Shown here: in pieces, positions 26,006 to 35,686 of the stretch
How the letters are laid out: each line of letters opens with the position of its first letter
Position numbering within the stretch: position 1 is the stretch's first letter
Assembly (NCBI GenBank): GCA_963643205.1
Contig: CAVIJJ010000001.1
Span: 124,001 to 188,000, forward strand
Direction of reading: 5' to 3'
DNA: 64,000 bases
Origin: Phil1 sp963643205
GTDB lineage: Bacteria; Bacillota; Clostridia; Christensenellales; CAG-138
The notes under the pieces: generated by a model
Told to the model about the DNA's origin: nothing
Database searches by the model: none
The model's input: only the letters and a program-made list of their open reading frames with translations
Translations under genes and position numbers: made by a program

Positions 26006-26545
26006 TTACGCTTTTTTCACAGATTTATTTGTTTTGACTATGTAGTCTATGCAGCTCCATATAGCAAGCCCAACGGATATCCAAATGATAATTTGGTCTA
26101 CCGGTACACCGCATTTGACGAATACCGGATTAAGGAACAGCATCAGGGTTATGCCTACAAACTGGGTCAGGGTTTTAAGCTTGCCTAAAGGACCGGCGGC
26201 TATAACAATATTCTTGCTGGCATATATAAGTCGGAAACCGCTTATAACAAACTCTCGGGATATCGTAATAAGGGTAGCTATAGGCGAAAGCAGACCGACT
26301 GATGTAAGCATTATCAACGCGGCTGCGGAAAGTATTTTATCCGCTATCGGATCCATAAGCTTGCCAAAATCGGTTACTATGTTGCGACGACGTGCTATTT
26401 GTCCGTCAAGCATATCGGTAAGGTATGCGATTACGAAAAGCGCACCCGCAAGATACATATTCCAGCTCACCGGAATATAAAAGCATATTACAAATACGGG
26501 CGTAAGCACCATGCGTGCGATAGTAAGCTTGTTGGGAAGGTTCAT
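26006..26545 (-). CDS. pgsA: CDP-diacylglycerol-glycerol-3-phosphate 3-phosphatidyltransferase
   Basis: 179 residues with four or more hydrophobic membrane helices. The CDP-alcohol phosphotransferase signature is clear: DMLDGQIARRR followed by FGKLMDPIADK (DGx2ARx8Gx3Dx3D). It makes phosphatidylglycerol phosphate, the first step to phosphatidylglycerol and cardiolipin, in the cytoplasmic membrane. The start overlaps the rimO stop by four bases, implying coupled translation. The order rimO, pgsA, cinA, recA is common in Clostridia and Bacilli. Confidence 0.96.
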   Translation of the reverse strand: MNLPNKLTIARMVLTPVFVICFYIPVSWNMYLAGALFVIAYLTDMLDGQIARRRNIVTDFGKLMDPIADKILSAAALIMLTSVGLLSPIATLITISREFVISGFRLIYASKNIVIAAGPLGKLKTLTQFVGITLMLFLNPVFVKCGVPVDQIIIWISVGLAIWSCIDYIVKTNKSVKKA

Positions 26546-27840
26546 TTTATATATTCTCCTTTCAGGTCATAAGCGGAAGCATCCGTTATTTTAACGCGCA
26601 CAAAGTCACCGGGATTTACTGTGTTCGGCACGTTCAAAATCTTTATTATTCCATCTACATCAGGGGCTTCGGCATAGCTTCTGCCGCGTGCTATACCATT
26701 ATTGATGTATTCAACCAAAACATCGTACTCTTTGCCAATCCTGTTTTTGTTCAGTTCAAGTGAAACCGCTTGCTGCATGCGCATTATTTCATCAAGCCTT
26801 GCGTTAGCTACGGATTCGTCAATTTGGTCATCCATAAGGGCGGCTTTGGTGCCGTCTTCCGGGCAGAATACGAAGGCTCCGATCCTGTCGAAAGGTTCTT
26901 TTCTGAGAAAATCATACAGCAGTCTAAACTGCTCTTCCGTTTCTCCCGGGAAGCCGAGCATAACGGTTGTTCGCAGTATAAAATCGGATGAGCTTTCGCG
27001 AATATAGCGTGTTATTGCCCGTATATGCTCCGCCGAACCATGGCGATTCATTGTTTCAAGCATAATCGGATCTATGTGCTGTATTGGCATATCTATGTAT
27101 CGCACGATTTTTTCATTATTAAGCATCGTGTCTACAAGTTTTTCGGTAACAGTATTGGGATAAGCATACAGTACTCTTAACCACTTTATGCCGTCTATTT
27201 TTGAAAGTTCGGTAAGCAATTCGGCCAACCGTGGCTCTCCGTATATATCGGATCCGTATGCGGAAGTATCCTGGGCAATAAGGGTAAGCTCCTTCACTCC
27301 GCCGGCGGCAAGTGCTTCAGCCTCAGCGATAAGATCTTCCATCGGCACGCTGCGCCTGCCGCCGCGTATAAGCGGTATGGCACAGTAAGTGCAGCGGTTG
27401 TCGCATCCGTCCGCAATGCGGAGATATGCGCTGTATTTAGGCGTAGAAAGCATACGTTTGCCGCTGTAAGCACAGCCGCATTTTACGCCAAACATTGCCC
27501 GTATGGCATCAACCAGTTCTTTATGCCTTCCAACCCCCCAAAATAGATCAACCTCGGGCAGGCTCTCTTTAAGTTCCTCCGGATATCTTTGGCTGAGACA
27601 TCCCGTAACCACAAGTTTGGCTTCTTCCCTTTTGTCTCTTGCCGCTTCAAGAATTGTGTTTATAGATTCCTCTTTAGCGGAAGCTATAAAACCGCAGGTA
27701 TTTACAATCACAACATCTGCATCTTTTTCATTCGCGGTTATTTCAAAATCAGCATCCTTAAGGCAACCCAAAATAAGCTCTGAATCTACCAGATTCTTGG
27801 AGCAGCCTAAGGATATGATTCCGGCTTTATATTTCCTCAT
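26542..27840 (-). CDS. rimO: Ribosomal protein S12 methylthiotransferase RimO
   Basis: 432 residues. RimO adds a methylthio group to the conserved Asp of ribosomal protein S12. N-terminal cluster cysteines are in SLGCSKNLVDSE, NTCGFI and TGCLSQRY; the radical-SAM motif CDNRCTYC is near residue 150, and a TRAM domain ends the protein. SLGCSKN rather than YGCQMN separates it from MiaB in this window. The ATG lies inside the last codons of ftsK (14-base overlap). Confidence 0.96.
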   Translation of the reverse strand: MRKYKAGIISLGCSKNLVDSELILGCLKDADFEITANEKDADVVIVNTCGFIASAKEESINTILEAARDKREEAKLVVTGCLSQRYPEELKESLPEVDLFWGVGRHKELVDAIRAMFGVKCGCAYSGKRMLSTPKYSAYLRIADGCDNRCTYCAIPLIRGGRRSVPMEDLIAEAEALAAGGVKELTLIAQDTSAYGSDIYGEPRLAELLTELSKIDGIKWLRVLYAYPNTVTEKLVDTMLNNEKIVRYIDMPIQHIDPIMLETMNRHGSAEHIRAITRYIRESSSDFILRTTVMLGFPGETEEQFRLLYDFLRKEPFDRIGAFVFCPEDGTKAALMDDQIDESVANARLDEIMRMQQAVSLELNKNRIGKEYDVLVEYINNGIARGRSYAEAPDVDGIIKILNVPNTVNPGDFVRVKITDASAYDLKGEYIK

Positions 27841-30487
27841 CAGTGTTATTTACCTCGCATTCCGTATCATCGGATATATCATCATTGGCGACGGGCGAAC
27901 CGTTTCCGAAGCGTCTTTCAAATTCAGCCCTGTCTATGAGCAGTTTCCTTGCTTTGCTTCCGTCAAATCCGGATACAATCTTTTGCTGTTCCATTATGTC
28001 TATCAATCTTGCCGCCCGCGCGTAACCGACTCTAAGCCTGCGCTGTATCATGGAAATAGAAGCTTGTCCGCTATCCATAACTATACGCACGGCCTCAGGA
28101 AGAAGCTCGTCCTCCTGCTTACCATTGCCATGAACAGGGCCTTGAGTCGCGTCATTCGTTATCCTGTCAAACGCCTCTTCTTCAAGCGGAGGCTGTGAGC
28201 TCGTTTGAGCGAAGAAATCCATAACCCGCTCAACCTCTTCGTCAGAAACAAAAGCACCTTGTGCGCGTATCGGTTTGCTGGCACCGTTTGCATGGAAGAG
28301 CATATCGCCTTTGCCAAGCAGTTTTTCCGCGCCGGTAGTATCCAATATTACGCGTGAATCAACGCCGGAAGAAACGGCAAACGCAATCCTTGAAGGAATG
28401 TTTGCTTTAATCAAGCCGGTTATAATATCGGTAGAAGGCCTTTGCGTTGCCACTATAAGATGAACTCCAGCTGCGCGCCCAAGCTGGGCAATGCGGCAAA
28501 TAGAATCCTCAACATCTTTTGCGGCAACCATCATAAGGTCCGCAAGCTCGTCTATTACTATCACGAGCTTAGGCAAACGCTCACTTTCATCAACCAGCGC
28601 ATTATAGCGGGCGAGATCGCGGGCATTAACCTTAGCCATGTTTTGATAACGCTGCTCCATCTGAAGCACTGCCCACTTTAAGGCTCCCGCGGCTTTCTTA
28701 GGATCTGTTACCACCGGCAGCATAAGGTGTGGCAAGGGCGCGTACACACGCATCTCAACCACTTTGGGGTCTATAAGCACCAAGCGTAAATCACTGGGCG
28801 AAGCCTTATAAACCATGCTGAGGAGTATATCGTTAATGCACACACTTTTGCCGGAACCTGTGGCACCGGCTATAAGCAAATGCGGCATCTTTTCAAGATT
28901 TGCACAAACAATACGTCCCGCAATGTCTTTACCAAGCGCAAACGATATAGGGGAACGTTCGGATTGAAACTCCTTTGATTCTATAACTTCACGCAGCAGA
29001 ACCTGCGCCGCGTTCTTATTGGGAATTTCTATACCTATTGCGGCCTTGCCCGGTATCGGAGCTTCTATACGTACAAGCGGAGCGGCCAAAGCGAGCGCTA
29101 TGTCCTGGCTTAGAGACGTAATTCTGTTCACCCTTATGCCCTGCGCGGGCTGAAGTTCAAACCTAGTTATAACCGGACCTACGCTTATATTAATAATCCT
29201 GGCAGGTATATTAAATGTGGCAAGAGTTTCTATAAGCAGCTTTGCCTTTTCCTGCGGTGACTCATTGCCGGTTGGCATATCCGAGGCGGGGCTGTTCAGC
29301 AAGCTGTAAGGCGGCCTTTGATAATCAACCACGGGCGCTGCTGATGTCGGAATGTCCTCATCCTGTTCCGGTTCAGGGGCATCGGTTACGACAGGTGTTT
29401 CCTCCACTGCAGTCTCGATTATCGGCTCATATACAGGAACGGCCATATTATCATCTTTGGCCGGAGCATTCTTTACAATACGATTATCTTCATCCGGTTG
29501 GAATTCGTGGTAATATTCCGTATTTACCGTTTCCTCGTCAAGTTTATCAAACGCTTTTTCAATAGCCTTTTCTTTGGCGGCACGCTTTCTTATTTGGCCC
29601 TTTGATGGAATAAATTCAGGGCCATCATCTTCATTGTTTGTCGGACGCACGGGCTCGGATTTACGTATCGGAGCAGTAGTCTCTACAGAGGGTTCATCCG
29701 CTTGATTGAATGAAGGATCCAAAGTAAATATATTGCTCTCAAAAGAGTTTTTCTTCTTGCCGCTTTTGGCAGAAGTTTGTTTGGTTGTTTTCTTTTTATT
29801 TGTTACCGGAGCTCCCGAAAGGACCTCTTCGGTTATATTTTCAGTATATAACTGCTGCTGTTGTGCGTGGACATTTTGTTTATGCTCAGCTATGCGCTCA
29901 TTGGCGTTGGATACACCGGTTCTTATTGTTTGCCCAAGCTTTGTGCCCGCATTCTTTATTGAAAGATGCGTTATAAGCAAAAACGAGACCATAATGCAAG
30001 CTATAAAGAGAATGTACGAACCTATACGGCCTATAAGGAGCAGCGATGGATATGCCAAAAGCGCGCCGATGATTCCTCCGCCTTCGCGGTAACTAAAGCC
30101 GAGATCATACGCGTCTTTATAGTAGGCGAGCGCTTTTATGTTTTCTATCGTGTCTCCGCGGCGGGCGATATGAATTATTGTAAGTATCGCAATTAAGCTT
30201 ATTACTCCAAGCAAAGTAGGCAACGCGTCTACATCGCCTTCGCTGAATATTATAATCAGCACACCTGATGCTATTATGCAAACAGGGGCGGCATAGCCGG
30301 CTATTCCAAACAGGCCAAATAAAAATTCGCTTATTGCTTTTCCAAGAATGCCTACGGCATCCGAGTACATGCTCGCACCTAAAAAAAGACCGAGCGCGAT
30401 AACTACAACACCCCAAACTTCCCTCTTGGTTTGGGCTGATCTATCCGCCGCTTTCTTTTTTTGCGAGCTTTTTTTAGTGGTTGCCAT
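27827..30487 (-). CDS. ftsK: DNA translocase FtsK/SpoIIIE
   Basis: 886 residues from the ATG at 30487, preceded by AAGGAAGG; a longer frame to 30505 would absorb that site. Four membrane helices lie in about residues 25-190. A low-complexity linker rich in Lys, Glu and Pro extends to about 400. The RecA-like motor has Walker A GATGSGKSVCIND near residue 537, Walker B IVIDELADLMM and the GVHLIVATQRPS element. The C-terminal gamma winged helix (near 800-850) would read polarity sequences. The protein pumps chromosomes through the septum; FtsK proteins also activate Xer recombination, and a Xer-like recombinase is in this window. A TATAAT at 30523-30518 is a likely -10. Confidence 0.96.
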   Translation of the reverse strand: MATTKKSSQKKKAADRSAQTKREVWGVVVIALGLFLGASMYSDAVGILGKAISEFLFGLFGIAGYAAPVCIIASGVLIIIFSEGDVDALPTLLGVISLIAILTIIHIARRGDTIENIKALAYYKDAYDLGFSYREGGGIIGALLAYPSLLLIGRIGSYILFIACIMVSFLLITHLSIKNAGTKLGQTIRTGVSNANERIAEHKQNVHAQQQQLYTENITEEVLSGAPVTNKKKTTKQTSAKSGKKKNSFESNIFTLDPSFNQADEPSVETTAPIRKSEPVRPTNNEDDGPEFIPSKGQIRKRAAKEKAIEKAFDKLDEETVNTEYYHEFQPDEDNRIVKNAPAKDDNMAVPVYEPIIETAVEETPVVTDAPEPEQDEDIPTSAAPVVDYQRPPYSLLNSPASDMPTGNESPQEKAKLLIETLATFNIPARIINISVGPVITRFELQPAQGIRVNRITSLSQDIALALAAPLVRIEAPIPGKAAIGIEIPNKNAAQVLLREVIESKEFQSERSPISFALGKDIAGRIVCANLEKMPHLLIAGATGSGKSVCINDILLSMVYKASPSDLRLVLIDPKVVEMRVYAPLPHLMLPVVTDPKKAAGALKWAVLQMEQRYQNMAKVNARDLARYNALVDESERLPKLVIVIDELADLMMVAAKDVEDSICRIAQLGRAAGVHLIVATQRPSTDIITGLIKANIPSRIAFAVSSGVDSRVILDTTGAEKLLGKGDMLFHANGASKPIRAQGAFVSDEEVERVMDFFAQTSSQPPLEEEAFDRITNDATQGPVHGNGKQEDELLPEAVRIVMDSGQASISMIQRRLRVGYARAARLIDIMEQQKIVSGFDGSKARKLLIDRAEFERRFGNGSPVANDDISDDTECEVNNTDEEI

Positions 30488-30558
30488 AGTGCCTTCCTTT
30501 TTCATGCATTTGTGTGTATTATACTATATTATTCCGTTTGAGAAAAGCATAAGAATTG

Positions 30559-30579
30559 GCGCCGGCAAGAAACCGGCGC
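30559..30579 (-). terminator. Probable terminator of the propeller lipoprotein gene
   Basis: A seven-bp all-GC stem (GCGCCGG / CCGGCGC) with a 7-nt loop, 25 bases past the stop on the minus strand. The T tract is weak. Confidence 0.5.
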
Positions 30580-30604
30580 TTAAGCCTTACAAGGATCACT
30601 TCTA

Positions 30605-32524
30605 TCAGTCAATGCTGAGAGCGTATGTTGCTCGTACAACATCGCCGAGAGTTTCTTTATCTATATAGCATACATACACCGTATTTGCATCCGAACCGGA
30701 TATTAATGAGGTACTTGTTAAATCCGCAATTGCTTTATTTTCGGCGGATTCAATATCGTAAACCCAGAGCGTGTAAGGATATTCATCCCAAACCATCTCT
30801 GCACTCGATTCTTCGCTTTCATCGCCGCCGCTTGCCCTGTTTTCAAAGTAATATATCTTACTGGTATCTGAGGACCAGATAAAACTGAAAACGCTGAAAT
30901 TTTCTGTTATCTCGTGTATTTCCCCGGACTGAATGTCTATATAAGCGAACAAAGGCTCCTTTGTTCCGGTTGCGTCTTCACCGGAAACAGTATATGCCAT
31001 ATAACGTGAGTCCGGACTTATACGAAAATTGTCGCCCGTTATAAACTCGCGGCGTGATCCGCCCTCCGGTTTTATTCGGTATATCGTGCCGCCGTTTTCC
31101 ATATCGGTTTCAACAAAGTAAACCTCGCCATCAGCAAAGCCAATGATGCTTTCATCGCAACCATTTTTATCCACATCACTATGGCGCTTTGTCTCATCGG
31201 GCACATTAAAATCATACTGATGTATGCCTATATCGCTCGATCCTCCTATTGAGAACAGCCTTCCGCCAAGGCTGTCCCAGCAGTATGCGCTTATGGTGTT
31301 TCCAAAGCCAACGGCGGAAAGATCCGTTATAAGATCACGAGAATCAACATCAAAAATATATAAATGCGAGCTCTCCCCTGCCATTTCAAGCACCGCCAGG
31401 CGACGTCCGTCGGGTGAATATGACGCGGAAACTATTTGCTCAAATTGATATTCCGTGAATGTTCTGCTTTTGCCGGAAAAATCATGTATCCATAGCTGCT
31501 CATACTCAAGCGTATCTCCGCTGTCGGTATATTCACTTATATGCTTTGAATAGATGCAGGCATTTCTGTCGGGAGTGACTGAAAGCGCAATACCATCGGG
31601 TATTATAACGACACTTTCAGCTTCATTGTCACTTATTCTGCAAGGCTGCACATCATATGCCGCAAGATATTCCATTTCGTTGTTGTATTCCGGCAGTTCA
31701 CCGTTTTTGAGCTTAACTACACTCCATTGTGCACTTACGGCACCATCGCATGAAGAGAGCAAACTGCTCATTAAGGCCTCAGCTTCAGATTTTGAACTTT
31801 GACCGTGAGAAATCAGCAATATTGTTTTAAGGTTGTTTGACAATGTAGGTGTCATTTCATCGCCGCAATTGAGCGTGCCGTTTCGATACATATCAAATGC
31901 GTTGGCAACAACATAATATGCTTCACCAAAAGCGGCTTTATCGGCAGAGCTGACATCTATGGCCGTGTCATCTGCCGCTGATGTTTCTTCCGGGATTTCA
32001 TCGTTTGCTACAGGGCGAAGAGAAATCGTTAAAGTGCCTTCGGATTCTTCGGCAGAGTATAAAGCCCTATTGTTTAATTGAAAATACAGTGTATATGATT
32101 CATCCGTTCCGGAAAGGCTGAAATAGCCGTCTACAAGGCCATGCCGTACATCCGGTTCATTCAAGATATAATCCGTATGCTCCAGTTTCCCAACTCTTAT
32201 TGCTAAACGGTATGGCTCATCAAGCAGCTGAATACCGTAATCAGGTAGAGTCCTCAACTGTATTTCGGTATCTCCAGAGGTAAGATTACTGCCGATGCAA
32301 AAATCAAGCGAAATAACCGTGTCCGAATTGAGCTCGGTTACAGAGAGCGAGCGCAGGTTACCGTCGTTTAACTCTGCCCCGCCGCTTATCAAATCAGATG
32401 TGAATCCTTCGTATGAAAGTTCTGAAATTATCGGTGTATCGGTTGAATCAGAATTGCTGTCGCAAGCGCTGAAGATAACCAGTATAACCAACGCCAGAGC
32501 AATGACCGTAAAGTTTAATCGCAT
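30605..32524 (-). CDS. Lipoprotein with C-terminal TolB/WD40-like propeller
   Basis: 639 residues. The signal peptide ends in the lipobox FSAC (Cys 21), so the mature protein is lipid-anchored outside the membrane. The N-terminal half (about 30-300) is beta-rich and unassigned, with a stretch near residues 195-260 of mixed helix. From about residue 350 on, repeated strands of the type SPDGRRLAVLEM, LYIFDVDSRDL, SPDSRYMAYTV and LWVYDIESAEN mark a TolB-like or WD40-like propeller. Such lipoproteins are common in Clostridia and mostly uncharacterised. It is divergent from the zinc-ribbon protein over 176 bases and has a TATAAT about 35 bases upstream. Confidence 0.8.
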   Translation of the reverse strand: MRLNFTVIALALVILVIFSACDSNSDSTDTPIISELSYEGFTSDLISGGAELNDGNLRSLSVTELNSDTVISLDFCIGSNLTSGDTEIQLRTLPDYGIQLLDEPYRLAIRVGKLEHTDYILNEPDVRHGLVDGYFSLSGTDESYTLYFQLNNRALYSAEESEGTLTISLRPVANDEIPEETSAADDTAIDVSSADKAAFGEAYYVVANAFDMYRNGTLNCGDEMTPTLSNNLKTILLISHGQSSKSEAEALMSSLLSSCDGAVSAQWSVVKLKNGELPEYNNEMEYLAAYDVQPCRISDNEAESVVIIPDGIALSVTPDRNACIYSKHISEYTDSGDTLEYEQLWIHDFSGKSRTFTEYQFEQIVSASYSPDGRRLAVLEMAGESSHLYIFDVDSRDLITDLSAVGFGNTISAYCWDSLGGRLFSIGGSSDIGIHQYDFNVPDETKRHSDVDKNGCDESIIGFADGEVYFVETDMENGGTIYRIKPEGGSRREFITGDNFRISPDSRYMAYTVSGEDATGTKEPLFAYIDIQSGEIHEITENFSVFSFIWSSDTSKIYYFENRASGGDESEESSAEMVWDEYPYTLWVYDIESAENKAIADLTSTSLISGSDANTVYVCYIDKETLGDVVRATYALSID

Positions 32525-32631
32525 TCACCTTATCTCCTTAATATATTGCTGTTATTATACCCTAAAGCGTATTAAAAAGGAATAAAAGTCCAATTTTAAT
32601 ACAATGTTTGCAAATGCAACGCTGAAAAGAC

Positions 32632-32660
32632 TTTGCATAAGGGCATAAATTTGCTATAAT
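32632..32660 (+). promoter_or_regulatory. Candidate promoter of the zinc-ribbon membrane protein
   Basis: TTTGCA (32632-32637), 17-bp spacer, perfect TATAAT (32655-32660), 40 bases before the start; AGGAGG precedes the ATG. Confidence 0.55.
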
Positions 32661-32700
32661 AACCCTAATTGACGATATCCCTATTCAGGAGGATTTATCT

Positions 32701-34704
32701 ATGAAATGTAAAGTATGCGGAGCGTACAACGAGGATTACCTTGAGTATTGCGAAAAGTGCGCTGCTCCGCTGACTGCTGATGAGGAGCCCGAACAGGTTG
32801 AAGAAACTCAGCAGCCGGAAAACAATCAAAATAAAGGGCAGGATTATCAGTCCTATGTAGCCTCAACCGGTGAAACCCCGCCGGCCTGGGGGTTTGTTAA
32901 GGCACCCAATTGGCCAAAGCCGGACTTTGACGCAAATACCGTGACCGAAGATGACATACCGCAGGGCTACGGAGCACGATTCAATCCCCGTCCCGCCGGC
33001 TCAACAGCGCCTAAAATGACAGCGTTAAATGACGACGAAAATTTCACGAACAATGTTCGTGTGCATAAAGCGGAAAAGCCGCAGGCAACCCGCACTGCCG
33101 TGCAGCCCAGCCGTAAGCACGAGCAAGAAGCCCCCGCGCAGGCCGCGAAATCCACCGTTGAATATACCGACAACGATATAGACGGCGTTGTATCACCTGT
33201 GCGCAGCACAAAGACGAGACAGACTGTCAATAAGGTTACAAAGACGCCTTTAAAAAATATCGAGGAAGATATAGATATTGACGATGATGATTATGGTTAC
33301 GACGAGGATGAATATGACGATGACGATCGTCATTCCCGCCGTGGCAATGGAAAGAATTCGAGCGGCGGCTTGAAGAAAAACATATTGTTTATAGCTGCTG
33401 CGGCTGCACTGGTTATACTTATAGCCATATTGGGCGTTGTTTATGTAAACAAGGTTCACGGCGGGGACTTCTCAAAGTTCATTAGCTGTACCTTCGGCGG
33501 TGATCCTATAACACGTACACCCACTATAGAGGCTTGGGAAACCGATGACGGAGATCCCGCGTACCTTATAACCATCTACGCAAAGCGTAATTATACTGTA
33601 CGTTACAGCAACGGCGACATTCAGCTTGAGCGTACCATAGAAAAGAATCAGCGCTATATACCGTTTGTGGTGCCGCAGTCCATATTGGTTCCCGATGAGC
33701 CGCTTGATGTTGCGCAATACAGTGTTAAACCCGATTTCTTTACGGTAATCAGCTCATCCGGAGAGGAAACCAAGGTTGAAATCGATGAGGTTATAACAAT
33801 TGATATCCCAGCAATCGAGCTTAATGTTTCTCAGCCGAGCGTAACGGATTTCAGCGTTGATTCCCCCGTTGTTCCAATCGCGGGTTCTGTGAGCGATAAT
33901 ACGGTAGGCGTGTTTATTAACGATGAACAGATTGCCATTGACGAAGCAGGCAACTTCTCAACGACCTATACGCTGCCCGGCGAAGGTGTGACCGCCATAA
34001 CCATTGAGGCTCGTAAGAACGGTTATCAAACCGCGTCGGCCGTTTTCAATGCCACATACAGCTCCGGCGGCACTGCAACAACCGATCCGACGGGTCAAAC
34101 CTCCACTTCCACGGATACACAGACTCAAACTCAGGCAAGCAATGTTGAGTTCTCAGTGAATTCTGATGTTACACGCGCTGCCGCAACATCCACAATGACT
34201 GTTAGTGGCACCATGGAAGCCGGAGCCACTATAAGCGTAAGCGGTGTTGAACTTGATGGATCCGTAACTCAGGATTCAAACGCCGGCACATTCAGTTTTA
34301 CTGTAAAGACTGCGAATGTAGGCATCTATGAAGCGGTGATAACAGCCACCAAGGGTGACGCGGCAAAGACCTCAACGCTTTATCTTGAGCATCAGCCCGA
34401 TAAAACCTCTTATATGGAGAGCGTCTATAAGATGGACTATGATAAGATAAAGAACTATCCGAATCACGAGCAGGGCTATAAGATAGTCGGCAAGGTAACC
34501 GAAGTTATCCAGGCTACACCTTATGTAAAGGCCAGGATACAGACCAGCGATGGCGATATGATATTCTATTATTACAGCGGTGTTGCTACCATTGAAGCCG
34601 GTGACGGCAAAACCTACGAGCTTTACGGTGATCCGTACGGTACGGATTCCTCCACGGGACTGCCTCAGCTGCATGCCTGGTTCATACTTAAGCGTTCAAA
34701 TTAA
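32701..34704 (+). CDS. Zinc-ribbon single-pass membrane protein with extracellular beta domains
   Basis: 667 residues. Residues 3-20 are a zinc ribbon (CKVC..CEKC). About 30-220 is a disordered cytoplasmic linker ending in a very acidic stretch of Asp, Glu and Tyr (near 190-210). One membrane helix (about 226-248, AAAAALVILIAILGVVYV) is followed by an extracellular part with at least two immunoglobulin-like modules (about 380-460 and 480-560) joined by a Thr/Gln-rich linker, and an OB-like C-terminal region. The layout resembles zinc-ribbon sensors or scaffolds such as the TcaA/YvbJ type of Firmicutes, but I cannot assign one. It is flanked by minus-strand genes and ends at its own terminator. 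Confidence 0.82.
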   Translation: MKCKVCGAYNEDYLEYCEKCAAPLTADEEPEQVEETQQPENNQNKGQDYQSYVASTGETPPAWGFVKAPNWPKPDFDANTVTEDDIPQGYGARFNPRPAGSTAPKMTALNDDENFTNNVRVHKAEKPQATRTAVQPSRKHEQEAPAQAAKSTVEYTDNDIDGVVSPVRSTKTRQTVNKVTKTPLKNIEEDIDIDDDDYGYDEDEYDDDDRHSRRGNGKNSSGGLKKNILFIAAAAALVILIAILGVVYVNKVHGGDFSKFISCTFGGDPITRTPTIEAWETDDGDPAYLITIYAKRNYTVRYSNGDIQLERTIEKNQRYIPFVVPQSILVPDEPLDVAQYSVKPDFFTVISSSGEETKVEIDEVITIDIPAIELNVSQPSVTDFSVDSPVVPIAGSVSDNTVGVFINDEQIAIDEAGNFSTTYTLPGEGVTAITIEARKNGYQTASAVFNATYSSGGTATTDPTGQTSTSTDTQTQTQASNVEFSVNSDVTRAAATSTMTVSGTMEAGATISVSGVELDGSVTQDSNAGTFSFTVKTANVGIYEAVITATKGDAAKTSTLYLEHQPDKTSYMESVYKMDYDKIKNYPNHEQGYKIVGKVTEVIQATPYVKARIQTSDGDMIFYYYSGVATIEAGDGKTYELYGDPYGTDSSTGLPQLHAWFILKRSN

Positions 34705-34716
34705 CAGTTAACTAAT

Positions 34717-34746
34717 GGGCGGTGTAAAAACCGCCCTGTATTTTTA
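34717..34746 (+). terminator. Terminator of the zinc-ribbon protein gene
   Basis: Seven-bp stem GGGCGGT/ACCGCCC with a 6-nt loop followed by a T-rich tract (34739-34746). Confidence 0.85.
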
Positions 34747-34756
34747 TATAAAATTT

Positions 34757-34779
34757 AAGGAGCGGACAAACCGCTCCTT
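34757..34779 (-). terminator. Terminator of the ruvCAB operon
   Basis: Nine-bp stem AAGGAGCGG/CCGCTCCTT with a 5-nt loop; the minus-strand tail is AAATTTT. It could also act on the + strand, where TTTT follows. Confidence 0.7.
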
Positions 34780-34801
34780 TTAATGTGCTTTATATATTTT
34801 T

Positions 34802-35653
34802 TTATGAATCTTGAAGTACGTCGTCGATTATAGCATTAAGCGCATCGTTTATTCTGTCCTCACCTTCACGAGCCTCAATCTCTTCTGAAGTTTCCGCACT
34901 TCTCATGCCCATTATCTCATTAACCGTCATCATAGGCTGTTCTTCTTCTGAATCGGATACTTCTTCTTTGAGCATGGCAGTGGGACCGCGATCCTCATAA
35001 TTTTCGGTTACATTCTCTGCGGGGTCATCTTCTTCAGGTTCCTCATCAGAAGTGGGAACCGTCGGACGATTCTCTATTTTATAGATGCTCTTCATCAGCT
35101 CGGACGGATTGTTGTAGGATTCCGGAAGTTCCTTTGCATCCACGCTGAGGTTCCCGGCGTTTACATACTCCTCTGCCATCTCTATTTCATTATCCAAATT
35201 AGTGTCCTTTATGCAGGAACGGAAATATTCAGCCTGCGCTGCCGCTGTTTCTGCGGCTCGCTGCAATGCTTTATTAAGCTGCTTAGCGCTTTCTATATAG
35301 TTTTGCATAAAGGCCTCTGCGCGAAGCGCGCTTTGGCGTGAGTCTTCCTCGGCTTGAAGTTTTATCTTATCAGCCTCATCCTGCGCCGCTGCAATTATGC
35401 TTTCGGCTTCGGCATGTGCGGCCGCTTTATCCTCGTTAGCCTTTTCAATAATGCGATTTCCTTCGGCTTGTGCTTCCCTAAGAACCTTGCCGGCATCGCT
35501 TTGCGCGCGGGTAAGGGCGTTGGCTATAGCGCTTTCTTTTGATTTATATTCCTCGATAGATTGCTCCAATCGTGCGTTAAGCGCTTCCTGCTCGCTAAGC
35601 TTCGATTTCAGTTCCTCAATTGTTGCCTCAAGTTCCTTTTTCTTGCCAAACAT
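34802..35653 (-). CDS. DivIVA-like coiled-coil protein
   Basis: 283 residues. Residues 1-150 are almost continuous coiled coil, with heptads such as ELKSKLSEQEALNARL and a segment (ALTRAQSDAGKVLREAQAE) like the C-terminal coil of DivIVA/GpsB relatives. The classic N-terminal membrane-binding DivIVA loop is not evident; instead the chain begins MFGKKKE. Residues about 185-265 are acidic and probably disordered. Role likely structural at the envelope or division site, by inference only. It is the last gene of the ruvC-ruvA-ruvB series, 33 bases after ruvB. Confidence 0.7.
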   Translation of the reverse strand: MFGKKKELEATIEELKSKLSEQEALNARLEQSIEEYKSKESAIANALTRAQSDAGKVLREAQAEGNRIIEKANEDKAAAHAEAESIIAAAQDEADKIKLQAEEDSRQSALRAEAFMQNYIESAKQLNKALQRAAETAAAQAEYFRSCIKDTNLDNEIEMAEEYVNAGNLSVDAKELPESYNNPSELMKSIYKIENRPTVPTSDEEPEEDDPAENVTENYEDRGPTAMLKEEVSDSEEEQPMMTVNEIMGMRSAETSEEIEAREGEDRINDALNAIIDDVLQDS

Positions 35654-35686
35654 AATTTATATCCTCCCTCGTATATAATAATTCGT

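Noticed and set aside
27503..28198. A 231-codon + strand frame over rimO and ftsK
   Set aside because: It crosses two conserved genes on the other strand and has no site, domain or promoter.
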